In this document: positions 8,965 to 17,049 of the stretch, piece after piece
How the letters are laid out: each line of letters starts with the position of its first letter
Numbering within the stretch: position 1 is the first letter of the stretch
Origin: Bacteroidetes bacterium ADurb.Bin008
Lineage (GTDB): Bacteria; Bacteroidota; Bacteroidia; Bacteroidales; Tenuifilaceae
NCBI GenBank assembly: GCA_002071445.1
Contig: MWFE01000013.1
Span: 87,315-151,314 of the forward strand
Direction: 5' to 3'
DNA: 64,000 nt
Position numbers and translations under genes: made by a program
Notes under the pieces: model-generated
Told to the model about the DNA's origin: nothing
The model's input: the letters and a program-made list of their open reading frames with translations, nothing else
The model's database searches: none

Positions 8965-8999
8965 GAATATTGGATATTAAACAAACTTATCCAATATTC
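8965..8999. terminator. Convergent hairpin between LPP20-like gene and phosphohexomutase
   Basis: GAATATTGGATA (8965-8976) and TATCCAATATTC (8988-8999) form a perfect 12-bp stem with an 11-nt loop. It lies between two converging genes and overlaps the last codons and stop (8977-8979) of the minus-strand gene. There is no strong T-run, so termination is plausible rather than certain. Confidence 0.55.
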
Positions 9000-10323
9000 T
9001 CCTTACCTCCAATAGTTTACCATCAAGAATTTGTTGAGTTTTAGCTTCGGCTAAAAACCTCAGAAAGGGTTCGGTATTGGATGGGCGAATGTTGAACCAC
9101 CAGTCGGGAAACTCAATACGATATCCATCAAAATCGTACGATGCAGACGGCTTTTCCAGGGATGTGAAGAAATCCCTGACGGCATCCATGGCTTCCTTCT
9201 TTCGCTCAATGCGGAAGTTAATCTCGCCCGAATTGGCGTAAGTTTCAATGCGTGCTATTAGCTGCGATAGCGTGAAACCTTGCTTTTTAAAACGGGCAAT
9301 AACATTCAGGATGATCAAACAGGCCATTAGGCCTGAATCGGAATAGAAAAAGTCCTTAAAGTAGTAGTGCCCAGCCAATTCGCCACCGTAAATACCATCA
9401 ATTTCTCTCAATTTCATGGCTGCAAATGCCCTTCCAACACGCCATGTATGCATCTGCCCACCAAGGGGTTTCAGGTATTCTCCCACGGCCTTTGAGGTCC
9501 TGATATCCTGCAGAACTAAGCCCTTTTGCCCCTTTTCCTCGAGAAAATAGTGTCCCAGAAGAGCGATCATCAAATCGGGTGAGATGAAACGTGCATTCTC
9601 GTCAACAAACATCACGCGGTCGGCATCGCCATCGAAGATTATGCCCAAATCGCATGCTCCCTTCTTCACAAGATTTTGAAGATCAACAATATTTTTGGCG
9701 ATCAAGGGATTGGCCTCATGGTTTGGAAAAGTTCCGTCCAGCTCATCGTAAATATAGATAGGGTGATTACCCAGCAGCTGCTTAACCAACAGGGCTGCCA
9801 TGCCGTTGGAACAATCGATGCCAATCTTCAATTGGCTATAATCACCAACATATTGCTTAAGGAAAGCAATGTATTCATCTCGTGCATCAAAGGGAATAAC
9901 TTTTCCTCTTTGCTGTCTGCAAGGGGTAGGTGCTCCGCTTCTTATTTTTTCCTCTATTTCCTTAAGGCCCGTGTCGTACCCTACGGGTAGAGCGTTCGCT
10001 CTGGAGATTTTCATGCCATTATACTCCTTTGCATTGTGCGATGCCGTAATCTGCACCGAAGCCTTAAAATCGTATCTCGCTGTGGAGTAATACACCATTG
10101 GCGTGGTAGCCAATCCGATGTCGTAAACATCGGCACCCGCATCGTTAATACCGTTACACAGGTATTCAAATATTTCAGGCGATGAAGTTCTTACATCTCT
10201 CCCCACTAAAATTCTGTCGGTTTGGAGTAACTCAACCAGATGATACCCTATCTTATACGCATCGTACTTGTCGAAATCCTTATTATATACGCCACGTATA
10301 TCGTATGCATGGAATGCTCCCAT
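8977..10323 (-). CDS. Phosphomannomutase/phosphoglucomutase
   Basis: An alpha-D-phosphohexomutase (PMM/PGM, ManB/AlgC type), interconverting hexose 6- and 1-phosphates to feed nucleotide-sugar synthesis. It has 448 residues, normal for the family. Seen: the phosphoserine loop TASHN (Ser95), metal-binding DGDADR (231-236), the sugar-specificity loop GGELAGH and the phosphate-binding loop RPSNTEPFLR near the C-terminus, so all four active-site elements are present. Its product could supply GDP-mannose or NDP-glucose for the polysaccharide locus at 34-62 kb. A ~615-nt structured RNA with its own terminator lies directly upstream on the same strand. Confidence 0.95.
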   Translation of the reverse strand: MGAFHAYDIRGVYNKDFDKYDAYKIGYHLVELLQTDRILVGRDVRTSSPEIFEYLCNGINDAGADVYDIGLATTPMVYYSTARYDFKASVQITASHNAKEYNGMKISRANALPVGYDTGLKEIEEKIRSGAPTPCRQQRGKVIPFDARDEYIAFLKQYVGDYSQLKIGIDCSNGMAALLVKQLLGNHPIYIYDELDGTFPNHEANPLIAKNIVDLQNLVKKGACDLGIIFDGDADRVMFVDENARFISPDLMIALLGHYFLEEKGQKGLVLQDIRTSKAVGEYLKPLGGQMHTWRVGRAFAAMKLREIDGIYGGELAGHYYFKDFFYSDSGLMACLIILNVIARFKKQGFTLSQLIARIETYANSGEINFRIERKKEAMDAVRDFFTSLEKPSASYDFDGYRIEFPDWWFNIRPSNTEPFLRFLAEAKTQQILDGKLLEVRRILDKFV

Positions 10324-10393
10324 AGTTTTTTTTTGCTAAAAATAGGAAAAACAAAAGTATTTATCATGCCTAAATGAAAAAATGGGATGATAT

Positions 10394-10433
10394 AAAAACA
10401 GTAAGGGAACCATCCATTGAGAATGATTCCCTT
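10394..10433 (-). terminator. Terminator of the long structured RNA
   Basis: On the minus strand AAGGGAATCATTC (10433-10421) pairs with GGATGGTTCCCTT (10415-10403) around a TCAAT loop, 13 pairs including two G-T, followed by ACTG and TTTTT at 10398-10394. It stands 71 bp before the phosphohexomutase start. Confidence 0.85.
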
Positions 10434-11010
10434 TCACGCCTGGAAACTTACGTATCCGTTTGTGCCCGATTACAGTTATTACGGCCGGCTGCATTCTCAG
10501 GTTGTGAAACCTGTTCCTGTAGCCCTTTGCCTTTCAACCGCACCAGCTAAGGTGTGGTTTTCAGACTGTCCATTGGGTTAATCCGAGGATTAACTTTTGT
10601 GGACGAAGTGTCGTTTGCGTAAAGACCGAGAATTTGTTTCTGATACTAAGCTGCCAACCCATCCTGAGCCCTTTCTTCGCAGAATTGGCATCTTTCAGCG
10701 TTTTGCGGCTTAATCTGTATCAAATCCGCATTCCGGCAAACCCTTACCTATTTCCGAGGAAATTCTGGGGGTTTCAACATTGGGCGTGGGAGCCGAAACT
10801 CTTGCTGCCCCTGCTGCTTTCGACCCAATCATTCTTAGAACGTTAGACGACCTTAGATTGACTGACCTCCTCCTGTGGCGAACTCTTGGGATTTGGACTT
10901 CGGCACCCTATGCAGGCAAATCTTGCGATTTGTTCGACCGGTTGGCAACGCACCTAAGCGACAGCTGCACGGTCCCTGTTTTCGGGAGCAACCCTTTATC
11001 TCTCATCAGG
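10394..11010 (-). ncRNA. Unassigned long structured RNA (~615 nt)
   Basis: No ORF of note lies on the minus strand here, yet the segment is bounded by a good promoter (11016-11048) and an intrinsic terminator (10394-10433) and is rich in self-complementary helices: 10917-10922 with 10927-10932 (GCAA tetraloop on this strand), 10577-10584 with 10587-10594 nested in 10568-10572 with 10600-10604, 10536-10544 with 10551-10559, 10652-10657 with 10685-10690, and 10498-10503 with 10508-10513. It lacks the RNase P core (GAGGAAAGTCC, ACAGAA...GGCTTA), the tmRNA tRNA-like ends and tag, the SRP motif, and group I/II intron signatures. It may be a stand-alone RNA or a very long attenuated leader of the phosphohexomutase gene 71 bp downstream. 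Family unknown to me. Confidence 0.5.
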
Positions 11011-11015
11011 TAGAA

Positions 11016-11048
11016 CAAATATACTACACGCTCTCACGCTTTTGCAAC
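11016..11048 (-). promoter_or_regulatory. Promoter of the long structured RNA
   Basis: Minus-strand GTTG (11048-11045), 21-bp spacer, then TATATTTG (11023-11016), a close match to the Bacteroidota TTTG-N19-21-TAnnTTTG consensus. Transcription would start near 11010. The segment between this promoter and mqnE (11049-11247) shows nothing else. Confidence 0.75.
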
Positions 11049-11247
11049 TTTTTGGCATCGTTTTAAGTAACAGCGATTCCACATCCGTTACAAACAATTG
11101 TTAACAACTATTTTAACTTAATAATCTGTATGTTAATAAAGAAATTTCCTTAAAAAAGGGGGATGCTAACACCTGTTAATAAAGGTTGAACGCTGCTGAT
11201 GTTAATTGGAAAGAACTCCACCCATCGGAGTTGCAAAATTTGCAATG

Positions 11248-12387
11248 CTAATAACTTCGTATGGTGTTGTACAGGGAGTCGCGCTCCACGGGATTTTTCC
11301 CTGCCTGCCTTATCAAATTGCAGATCTCCTCCACCGTCATCCCGGGATTTGCATCCTCGGCTCCGGCCATGCTGTATATTTTGGTAGTATCGTCAATCGT
11401 TCCGTCCAGGTCGTTGGCACCAAAGCTAAGGGCCAGCATGGCTATCTGCTTGCCCAGCATAGGCCAGTAGGCCTTTATGTGGTTGAAATTGTCGAGGAAA
11501 ATCCTGCTAACGGCTATGGTTTTCAGATCCTCAATGGAGTTAACCTCCCCAACGTGGGCAAAACTATTGTGCTTTGCCTTAAACTTAAGGGGGATGAAAC
11601 AGTTAAATCCTCCTGTTCGGTCCTGCAGTTGCCGCAAACGATTCAAATGATCAACCCGATGGGAATAGTTCTCAATGTGCCCGTAAAGCATGGTTGCGTT
11701 GGATGTTAAACCCAGACTGTGTGCAACTTCGTGAATCTCAAGCCAACGTTCTCCCGAAAGCTTCTCGCCACAAATTACATTTCTGATTTCGGCATCGAAA
11801 ATCTCGGCCCCCCCACCGGGAATCGAATTCAATCCATCCTTTATCAGCTGCTTCAATCCCTCCTCGGGGCTAATTTTCTCAACTTTACTAAATACGTAGT
11901 CTAACTCTGCAGCGGAGAATGCCTTTACGTGCACATCGGGCAGTTCGCCCTTTATAGTTTTTATTATTTGCGCCAGATGGCGTAGTTTCCATCGGGGATG
12001 AGCCCCACCGGTTACATGCACTTCGGTAACGCCCTTATCCCTAAAGGATTTGGCAATAGCAGCAATATCGTCAAGCGAAAGAACCCAACTCCCCTCCTCC
12101 TTCGGGATTCGTTTAAACGAACAAAAGGAACAGCTGTAAACGCATACGTTGGTTGGCTCAATATGAAAATTGCGGTTGAAGAAAACATTCGTCCCGTTCT
12201 TTTGCTGATTGACATGGCCAGCCAATAAACCCAACATGCTCAAATCGGCCTTTTGGAAAAGGGTAACGGCATCATCGCAGGAAATTCGAACTCCCGACAA
12301 AACCTTGCGGACAATGCTCTTCAAGGGTTCGCCAACCCGATCCTTGCCAAGCAATTCGCCCATGACCTCTATGCCGTTTGATGCCAT
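11248..12387 (-). CDS. mqnE: Aminofutalosine synthase MqnE (radical SAM)
   Basis: Radical SAM enzyme adding the adenosyl radical to 3-(1-carboxyvinyl)oxybenzoate, giving 6-amino-6-deoxyfutalosine in the futalosine route to menaquinone. It has 379 residues. Seen: CxxxCxxC cluster ligands Cys82, Cys86 and Cys89 (NVCVYSCSFC), HVTGGAHP, SIPGGGAEIF and ATMLYGHIE, all typical of MqnE rather than MqnC. Menaquinone fits a respiring or fumarate-reducing anaerobe with Rnf. The gene follows rpmH on the same strand but is separated by a terminator. Confidence 0.93.
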   Translation of the reverse strand: MASNGIEVMGELLGKDRVGEPLKSIVRKVLSGVRISCDDAVTLFQKADLSMLGLLAGHVNQQKNGTNVFFNRNFHIEPTNVCVYSCSFCSFKRIPKEEGSWVLSLDDIAAIAKSFRDKGVTEVHVTGGAHPRWKLRHLAQIIKTIKGELPDVHVKAFSAAELDYVFSKVEKISPEEGLKQLIKDGLNSIPGGGAEIFDAEIRNVICGEKLSGERWLEIHEVAHSLGLTSNATMLYGHIENYSHRVDHLNRLRQLQDRTGGFNCFIPLKFKAKHNSFAHVGEVNSIEDLKTIAVSRIFLDNFNHIKAYWPMLGKQIAMLALSFGANDLDGTIDDTTKIYSMAGAEDANPGMTVEEICNLIRQAGKNPVERDSLYNTIRSY

Positions 12388-12417
12388 TATAAATGAGCAA
12401 TGGAAGTGTGAAGGAAT

Positions 12418-12445
12418 AAAAAAACTGACTCAAGGTCAGTTTTTT
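12418..12445 (-). terminator. Terminator of rpmH
   Basis: AAAAAACTGAC and GTCAGTTTTTT (12419-12429 with 12435-12445) form a stem around TCAAG/CTTGA; read on the minus strand it ends in a run of T. It lies between the rpmH stop and the mqnE start. Confidence 0.85.
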
Positions 12446-12470
12446 ACCAAAATATCATTGTGCTGATTTT

Positions 12471-12629
12471 CTATACCTTGTGCCTTGGCTCATCCGAAAC
12501 GGTGAGTTTTTTTCTACCTTTTGCTCTACGCGAAGCCAATACCCTACGTCCATTTGCAGTTGACATACGCTCGCGGAACCCGTGCTTATTTTTTCTCTTC
12601 CTGTTGGATGGTTGAAAAGTTCTTTTCAT
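12471..12629 (-). CDS. rpmH: 50S ribosomal protein L34
   Basis: A 52-residue, very basic protein starting [20 protein letters not shown], continuing with [22 protein letters not shown], the standard L34 sequence. L34 binds 23S rRNA in the large subunit. Its tail ([10 protein letters not shown]) is slightly longer than the ~45-residue proteobacterial form, as is common in Bacteroidota. It has its own terminator (12418-12445) and a candidate promoter at 12711-12739. Confidence 0.97.
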   Translation of the reverse strand: MKRTFQPSNRKRKNKHGFRERMSTANGRRVLASRRAKGRKKLTVSDEPRHKV

Positions 12630-12710
12630 CGCTATTCCCTTTTATTTAAGCTACTATTTGCTGATTATCAAATTTTTCAAAATCGATTGGCCTATTCTCA
12701 TTCAGGCTTG

Positions 12711-12739
12711 CAAAAGTAGTGTTTTTTTTAAAAGCCAAA
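12711..12739 (-). promoter_or_regulatory. Candidate rpmH promoter
   Basis: Minus-strand TTTG (12739-12736), 17-bp spacer, TACTTTTG (12718-12711), about 80 bp before the rpmH ATG. A second -7-like box, TATCTTTG, lies at 12800-12793. The spacer is slightly short for the consensus. Confidence 0.45.
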
Positions 12740-12908
12740 AAGAAAATGGCCAAAAAAGTTTTATGGTTCTCAATAATTCGATTTCCATTCGGCAAAGATA
12801 ATCCAAAACGGCAAGTACGTAATCAATTCCTGTAGCCACTTCCATCAACACAAGGTGAAATGTTGTGCCATGAAATATGAACGGAAAACGGAAAGCGGCA
12901 CTCTCCGA

Positions 12909-13520
12909 TTAATGGCTATGCGTACTGTTTTTCAATATATTAGAAAGCAACTCTCTTGCCCTGAACAGCTGAGCCTTTACCGTTCCCAAAGGGAGCGAAA
13001 GTTCCTCGGCAATCTCTTCATAGGAGTACTCCCTAAAATATCTAAGCTCAATAAGATTCCGGTAGCGTGGTTTTAATTTGGAGACTAATGTCTGTATCAA
13101 CTTTATGCTCTGCTCCTTAATCATGAATTCTTCTGGGTCAAGAGTGCTTGCCTGAAGATTGCTTGCCGGAGCGGATGAACCGCCCTCCAAGTCTTCGGGT
13201 ACCTGATCGATGGAAACTAAATTACCCTTCTTCTTGCGAATGAAGTCGATACAGTTGTTGGTGGCAATTTTGAATAGCCAAGTGCTGAAAGCAAAATTTG
13301 GCGTGTACTGGTGTATGCTTTTAAATGCTTTACCAAAAGCTTCGATGGTAAGATCCTCAGCATCGCTTTTGTTGTTTACCATTTTCAGCAGCATGAAATA
13401 AATGGCATCCCGATACCTTTCCAGCAATTCGGCATACGCTCTCTGATCACCTTTTATGGCCAGATCTACCAAAACCAGATCGGCTTTTGCTTTGTCAGAA
13501 AGGTTTTGATTTATTTCCAT
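12909..13520 (-). CDS. ECF-type RNA polymerase sigma factor
   Basis: A 203-residue sigma-70 family factor with region 2 (about 27-95; AEDLTIEAFGKAFKSI, FSTWLFKIATNNCIDFIRKKK) and region 4 (about 145-195; LRYFREYSYEEIAEELSLPLGTVKAQLFRAR). Regions 1 and 3 are absent, so it is an ECF (RpoE-like) sigma. The linker carries a low-complexity EGGSSAPASNLQAS stretch. No anti-sigma gene is adjacent: downstream is a non-coding spacer and then rpmH. Its start overlaps the end of the upstream glycosyltransferase gene by 10 bp, implying co-transcription. Confidence 0.93.
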   Translation of the reverse strand: MEINQNLSDKAKADLVLVDLAIKGDQRAYAELLERYRDAIYFMLLKMVNNKSDAEDLTIEAFGKAFKSIHQYTPNFAFSTWLFKIATNNCIDFIRKKKGNLVSIDQVPEDLEGGSSAPASNLQASTLDPEEFMIKEQSIKLIQTLVSKLKPRYRNLIELRYFREYSYEEIAEELSLPLGTVKAQLFRARELLSNILKNSTHSH

Positions 13521-14662
13521 CTAACTTTTTTTACGGTCAAACGAACAACAAGCAAAAGTATAAAATATACAAGTGGTGATAACAAATCGTAAAACAGTGA
13601 AATTAAAAATATTTTCTTTTCATTCAAACGGTTTAACGATATTCTTATTACAATGCCCATAAGAATTAGCCTGAAGCAAACTACGCCTGCTACAATTTGA
13701 GGTTTAAACTCGATTGCCAACATCAGAAAAGCCAAGGTCCAGAACAAAAGTCGCGAAAGAGGCTCTAAAGCGAGCCATGCCTTAGTGGAAAACCTGTAAT
13801 ACTTGCTTGTTTGCAGATGCCTTTGTTTCTGGGCAAACCAGCATTTATAAGTGGTGCAAGGCACAGAACGGGTGTGAGCTTCGTGCCTATAATCAACCGT
13901 TGTATTCCTCTTGTTGGCCACCTCGTGGACAAAGAGATCATCATCGCCCGAAGGGATATGGCTATGCGAAGCAAAACCCCTGTTTTTAACGAAAAGTCCT
14001 TTGCTATAGGCCATGTTCCGTCCAACCCCCATGTAGGGCTTCCCCATTAGGGCAAAGCCAAGGTACTGCATGGCGATAAAAAAGGTATCGTAGCGTATAA
14101 ACCTGTTAAGCAAACCTTTCCTACGCATATATCCGCTATAGCCTAACACCACCTGGTGTTTGTCGTTAAAATTCGAAGCCATGGCTGCCAACCAATGGGG
14201 CGATTCGGGTTTGCAATCGGCATCGGTGAGCAGCAACCAGTCATGCTTGGCTGCCTTTATCCCAATGGTTAAAGCCAATTTTTTCCCGTGAGTAAATTTT
14301 GGATCGGGAGTGATATTCGTAGTCCGAAGGTGGCTGTACTGCTGCATCAAGCGTTGCAAAAGCATATCGGTATCGTCGTCCGAACAATCGTTAACTACTA
14401 TAACCTCATACTCGGGGTAATCCTGTTCGAGAACAGAAGGGAGGAAATTGGATAGGTTCTCCTCCTCGTTTTTAGCGCAAATTACAACTGATATGGGAGG
14501 AGAACCTGCCGTATCGGGTGTGAACGGATGTTTTTTGGTAAAGGCAACCCTTGAGTAGATAACTATGAAATAGAATAGCTGAATGATGAATGCCGCCGAG
14601 AAAACGATTAGCGCAATAAATTCAAAATCAGACACATCTAACAAGGCCGGCATCACAGGCAA
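13511..14662 (-). CDS. Membrane glycosyltransferase family 2
   Basis: A 383-residue GT2 enzyme: N-terminal membrane helix (about 12-36), GT-A domain with ISVVICAKNEEENL, VVNDCSDDDTD and the DXD-type LLTDADCKP, an acceptor-region SGDDDLFVHEVA, and a Q-R-RH stretch (FAQKQRHLQTS), then three or four C-terminal helices. The Q..RW-like motif and flanking helices are typical of processive-type or lipid-linked GT2 enzymes of the envelope; the donor is unknown. It is co-transcribed with the overlapping ECF sigma gene, a pairing I have seen in related genomes but cannot explain functionally. Confidence 0.88.
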   Translation of the reverse strand: MPVMPALLDVSDFEFIALIVFSAAFIIQLFYFIVIYSRVAFTKKHPFTPDTAGSPPISVVICAKNEEENLSNFLPSVLEQDYPEYEVIVVNDCSDDDTDMLLQRLMQQYSHLRTTNITPDPKFTHGKKLALTIGIKAAKHDWLLLTDADCKPESPHWLAAMASNFNDKHQVVLGYSGYMRRKGLLNRFIRYDTFFIAMQYLGFALMGKPYMGVGRNMAYSKGLFVKNRGFASHSHIPSGDDDLFVHEVANKRNTTVDYRHEAHTRSVPCTTYKCWFAQKQRHLQTSKYYRFSTKAWLALEPLSRLLFWTLAFLMLAIEFKPQIVAGVVCFRLILMGIVIRISLNRLNEKKIFLISLFYDLLSPLVYFILLLVVRLTVKKVRWK

Positions 14663-14781
14663 TGGGTTTTGAAATAATGAGCAATTTTAGTTAAAGTTTT
14701 TCGGTTTGACAAAGGGCAAATGGATACTGTTCAAATGTTTTGAAAACTATTTCCACTATCTTTGACCCGAAATTGCCAGAA

Positions 14782-15912
14782 ATGAGATTTACGCTAAACG
14801 CAACATGTAAAGACTCTTCAGCCCGAAGTGGAACCATTGTCACCGATCACGGTGAAATCCCCACGCCCATATTCATGCCCGTAGGAACTCTGGGAAATGT
14901 TAAGGGGATAAGTCAAAAAGAGCTGGAGGAAGAGATAGATGCCAAAATTATTTTAGGGAATACATACCACCTTTACCTGCGGCCTGGTTTGGAAATCCTG
15001 AAATCTGCCGGAGGATTGCACCGGTTCATGTCGTGGGATAGGCCAATTTTGACAGATAGCGGAGGTTATCAGGTTTTTTCGCTGGCCCACAATCGCAAGC
15101 TTAAACCCGAGGGGGCCCAATTCCAATCGCATATTGACGGATCGAGACACCTTTTTAGCCCCGAAAGCGTTATTGATATACAGCGTATCATAGGTGCCGA
15201 TATCATGATGGCATTCGACGAATGCCCTCCGGGCGACTCCACCTATGATTATGCCAAAAAATCACTCGATCTCACGGAGCATTGGCTCGACAGGTGTATT
15301 GCCCGATTTAATCAAACCTCGCCCCTGTATGGGCATCAGCAATCACTTTTCCCCATTGTTCAGGGTTGTGTTTTCCCCGATCTAAGGCAAAGAGCAGCGG
15401 AGCACATTGCAAAGATTGATTGCGATGGATATGCCATAGGTGGGCTTTCGGTTGGCGAGCCCACCGATGTAATGTACCAGATGACCGAAGTGGTAAACGG
15501 CATACTGCCCGAAAGCAAACCGCGTTATTTAATGGGAGTGGGTACACCCGAGAATATTCTGGAATCGATTGACAGAGGGGTGGATATGTTCGACTGTGTG
15601 ATGCCCACACGAAACGGCCGTAACGGTATGCTGTTCACATCCGAAGGGGTGATAAACATCAGGAATAAGAAGTGGAGCTTCGATTTTACCCCCATCGACC
15701 CCATGGGCATAACCTTTGTTGACAAACGCTTTAGCAAAGCGTACCTCAGGCACCTGTTCGTTGCCAACGAAATGCTTGGTCCCCAAATAGCAAGCCTTCA
15801 TAATCTGGGGTTCTACCTGTGGTTGGTTACCGAAGCACGAAAACGCATTGAGGATGGCAGTTTCAAAACGTGGAAAAACCAAATGGTTAAAAAACTTACG
15901 GTTAGACTATGA
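14782..15912 (+). CDS. tgt: Queuine/preQ1 tRNA-ribosyltransferase
   Basis: Exchanges G34 for the queuosine precursor preQ1 in GUN-anticodon tRNAs. The ATG at 14782 gives 376 residues, the usual length; the longer TTG-started frame (14740) is unnecessary. Seen: TDSGGYQVFSL (Asp92, acid/base), GGLSVGEP, and DMFDCVMPTRNGRNG (Asp271, nucleophile). Odd: where most bacterial enzymes have the zinc-binding CxCxxC before the conserved AYLRHL, this one has DPMGITFVDKRFSK (about 306-319) with no cysteine; the distal His340 remains. From memory, Bacteroidota Tgts commonly lack this site, so it is probably a clade trait, not damage. Its stop overlaps the lptG start (ATGA). Confidence 0.95.
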   Translation: MRFTLNATCKDSSARSGTIVTDHGEIPTPIFMPVGTLGNVKGISQKELEEEIDAKIILGNTYHLYLRPGLEILKSAGGLHRFMSWDRPILTDSGGYQVFSLAHNRKLKPEGAQFQSHIDGSRHLFSPESVIDIQRIIGADIMMAFDECPPGDSTYDYAKKSLDLTEHWLDRCIARFNQTSPLYGHQQSLFPIVQGCVFPDLRQRAAEHIAKIDCDGYAIGGLSVGEPTDVMYQMTEVVNGILPESKPRYLMGVGTPENILESIDRGVDMFDCVMPTRNGRNGMLFTSEGVINIRNKKWSFDFTPIDPMGITFVDKRFSKAYLRHLFVANEMLGPQIASLHNLGFYLWLVTEARKRIEDGSFKTWKNQMVKKLTVRL

Positions 15913-17000
15913 AGAGATTGGGCTTAAAAATTTTAGATATTTACATTATCAAAAAGTTCATTGGAACCTACCTGTTCGCCATTCTTCTAATCGTGGGCAT
16001 TGCCGTTGTTTTCGATGTGGCAGAGAAAATGGACGACTTTGTGGGCAAGGGGGTCCCGCTAAAAACCATTGTCTTTGAATACTACGTTAACTTCATCCCC
16101 TATTTTGCCAACCTCTTCAGCTCGCTATTCACCTTTATCGCTGTAATCTTCATTACTTCTAAAATGGCTTACAATTCCGAGATCATTGCCATTTTAAGCA
16201 GTGGTATCAGCTTTAAAAGAATGTTGGTTCCATACTTCATTTCGGCTGCGTTAATTGCCATCTTTTCGTTCCTGCTTTCAAGCTTTGTCATACCTCCTGC
16301 CAACCGGACCAGAATTGATTTTGAAAACACATACATCCGTAAACCCATTCAGAACACTGAACGGGATATCCATCGTCAGGTGCGGCCTAGTGTGTACGTT
16401 TATATGCAATCGTACAATACCTTTTCGAAAACCGGTTACAAATTTGCCATGGAGCGTTTCGAAGACGGAAAACTTGTATCGAAAATGATAAGCGATTTTG
16501 TGAAGTGGGATACCATTAGCCAGAAATGGACGGCCAGTGCATACCAGATAAGAAACTATTTCGATGGCAGGGAAGAGCTTATTAGCGGCGAAACCATTGA
16601 TACAACTATCTTTTTAACCCCTTCGGACTTTGCCAGACGGGATAACATAGTGGAAACCATGAATATGTTTGAGCTCAACGATTTCATCGAAGAGCAGAAA
16701 TTGCAAGGGTCGAACATTGTCGATTTTTACCTTATTGAAAAGTACAGCCGTGTGGCATATCCCTTTTCCTCATTCATACTCACCCTGATTGGCGTTTCCC
16801 TTTCTTCACGAAAGGTTCGCGGCGGCATCGGATTACATATAGGCTTGGGATTGGCCCTAAGCTTCAGCTTCATCCTGTTCATGCGATTTACCACCATGTT
16901 TGCCGTTGGCGGCAATCTGCCCCCCCTGCTATCGGTGTGGATCCCCGGCTTTGTTTACGCCATTATTGCCTTAGTGCTCTACAGGGTAGCACCAAAATAG
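15909..17000 (+). CDS. LptF/LptG (YjgP/YjgQ)-family permease
   Basis: A 363-residue integral membrane component of the Lpt machinery that extracts LPS from the inner membrane and pushes it along the LptA bridge. Seen: three N-terminal helices (about 15-37, 55-80, 100-122), a ~150-residue periplasmic beta-jellyroll region (about 125-280), then three C-terminal helices, including the conserved YSRVAYPFSSFILTLIGVSLSSRK. LptF and LptG cannot be told apart by eye. It is translationally coupled to tgt by a 4-bp ATGA overlap. Confidence 0.92.
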   Translation: MKRLGLKILDIYIIKKFIGTYLFAILLIVGIAVVFDVAEKMDDFVGKGVPLKTIVFEYYVNFIPYFANLFSSLFTFIAVIFITSKMAYNSEIIAILSSGISFKRMLVPYFISAALIAIFSFLLSSFVIPPANRTRIDFENTYIRKPIQNTERDIHRQVRPSVYVYMQSYNTFSKTGYKFAMERFEDGKLVSKMISDFVKWDTISQKWTASAYQIRNYFDGREELISGETIDTTIFLTPSDFARRDNIVETMNMFELNDFIEEQKLQGSNIVDFYLIEKYSRVAYPFSSFILTLIGVSLSSRKVRGGIGLHIGLGLALSFSFILFMRFTTMFAVGGNLPPLLSVWIPGFVYAIIALVLYRVAPK

Positions 17001-17049
17001 CCCTCCTGTATAGTCCATACTAAAAAATCGCAAAATATTTACTAAAGCG

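Noticed and set aside
10394..11010. RNase P RNA, tmRNA or a group II intron
   Set aside because: None of the universal RNase P core motifs, no tRNA-like ends or tag reading frame, and no intron domain V or reverse transcriptase was found.
10634..11066. Plus-strand ORFs of 63-77 residues in the region of the long RNA
   Set aside because: They lie antisense to a block with promoter and terminator on the minus strand, have no recognisable composition or motif, and overlap each other.
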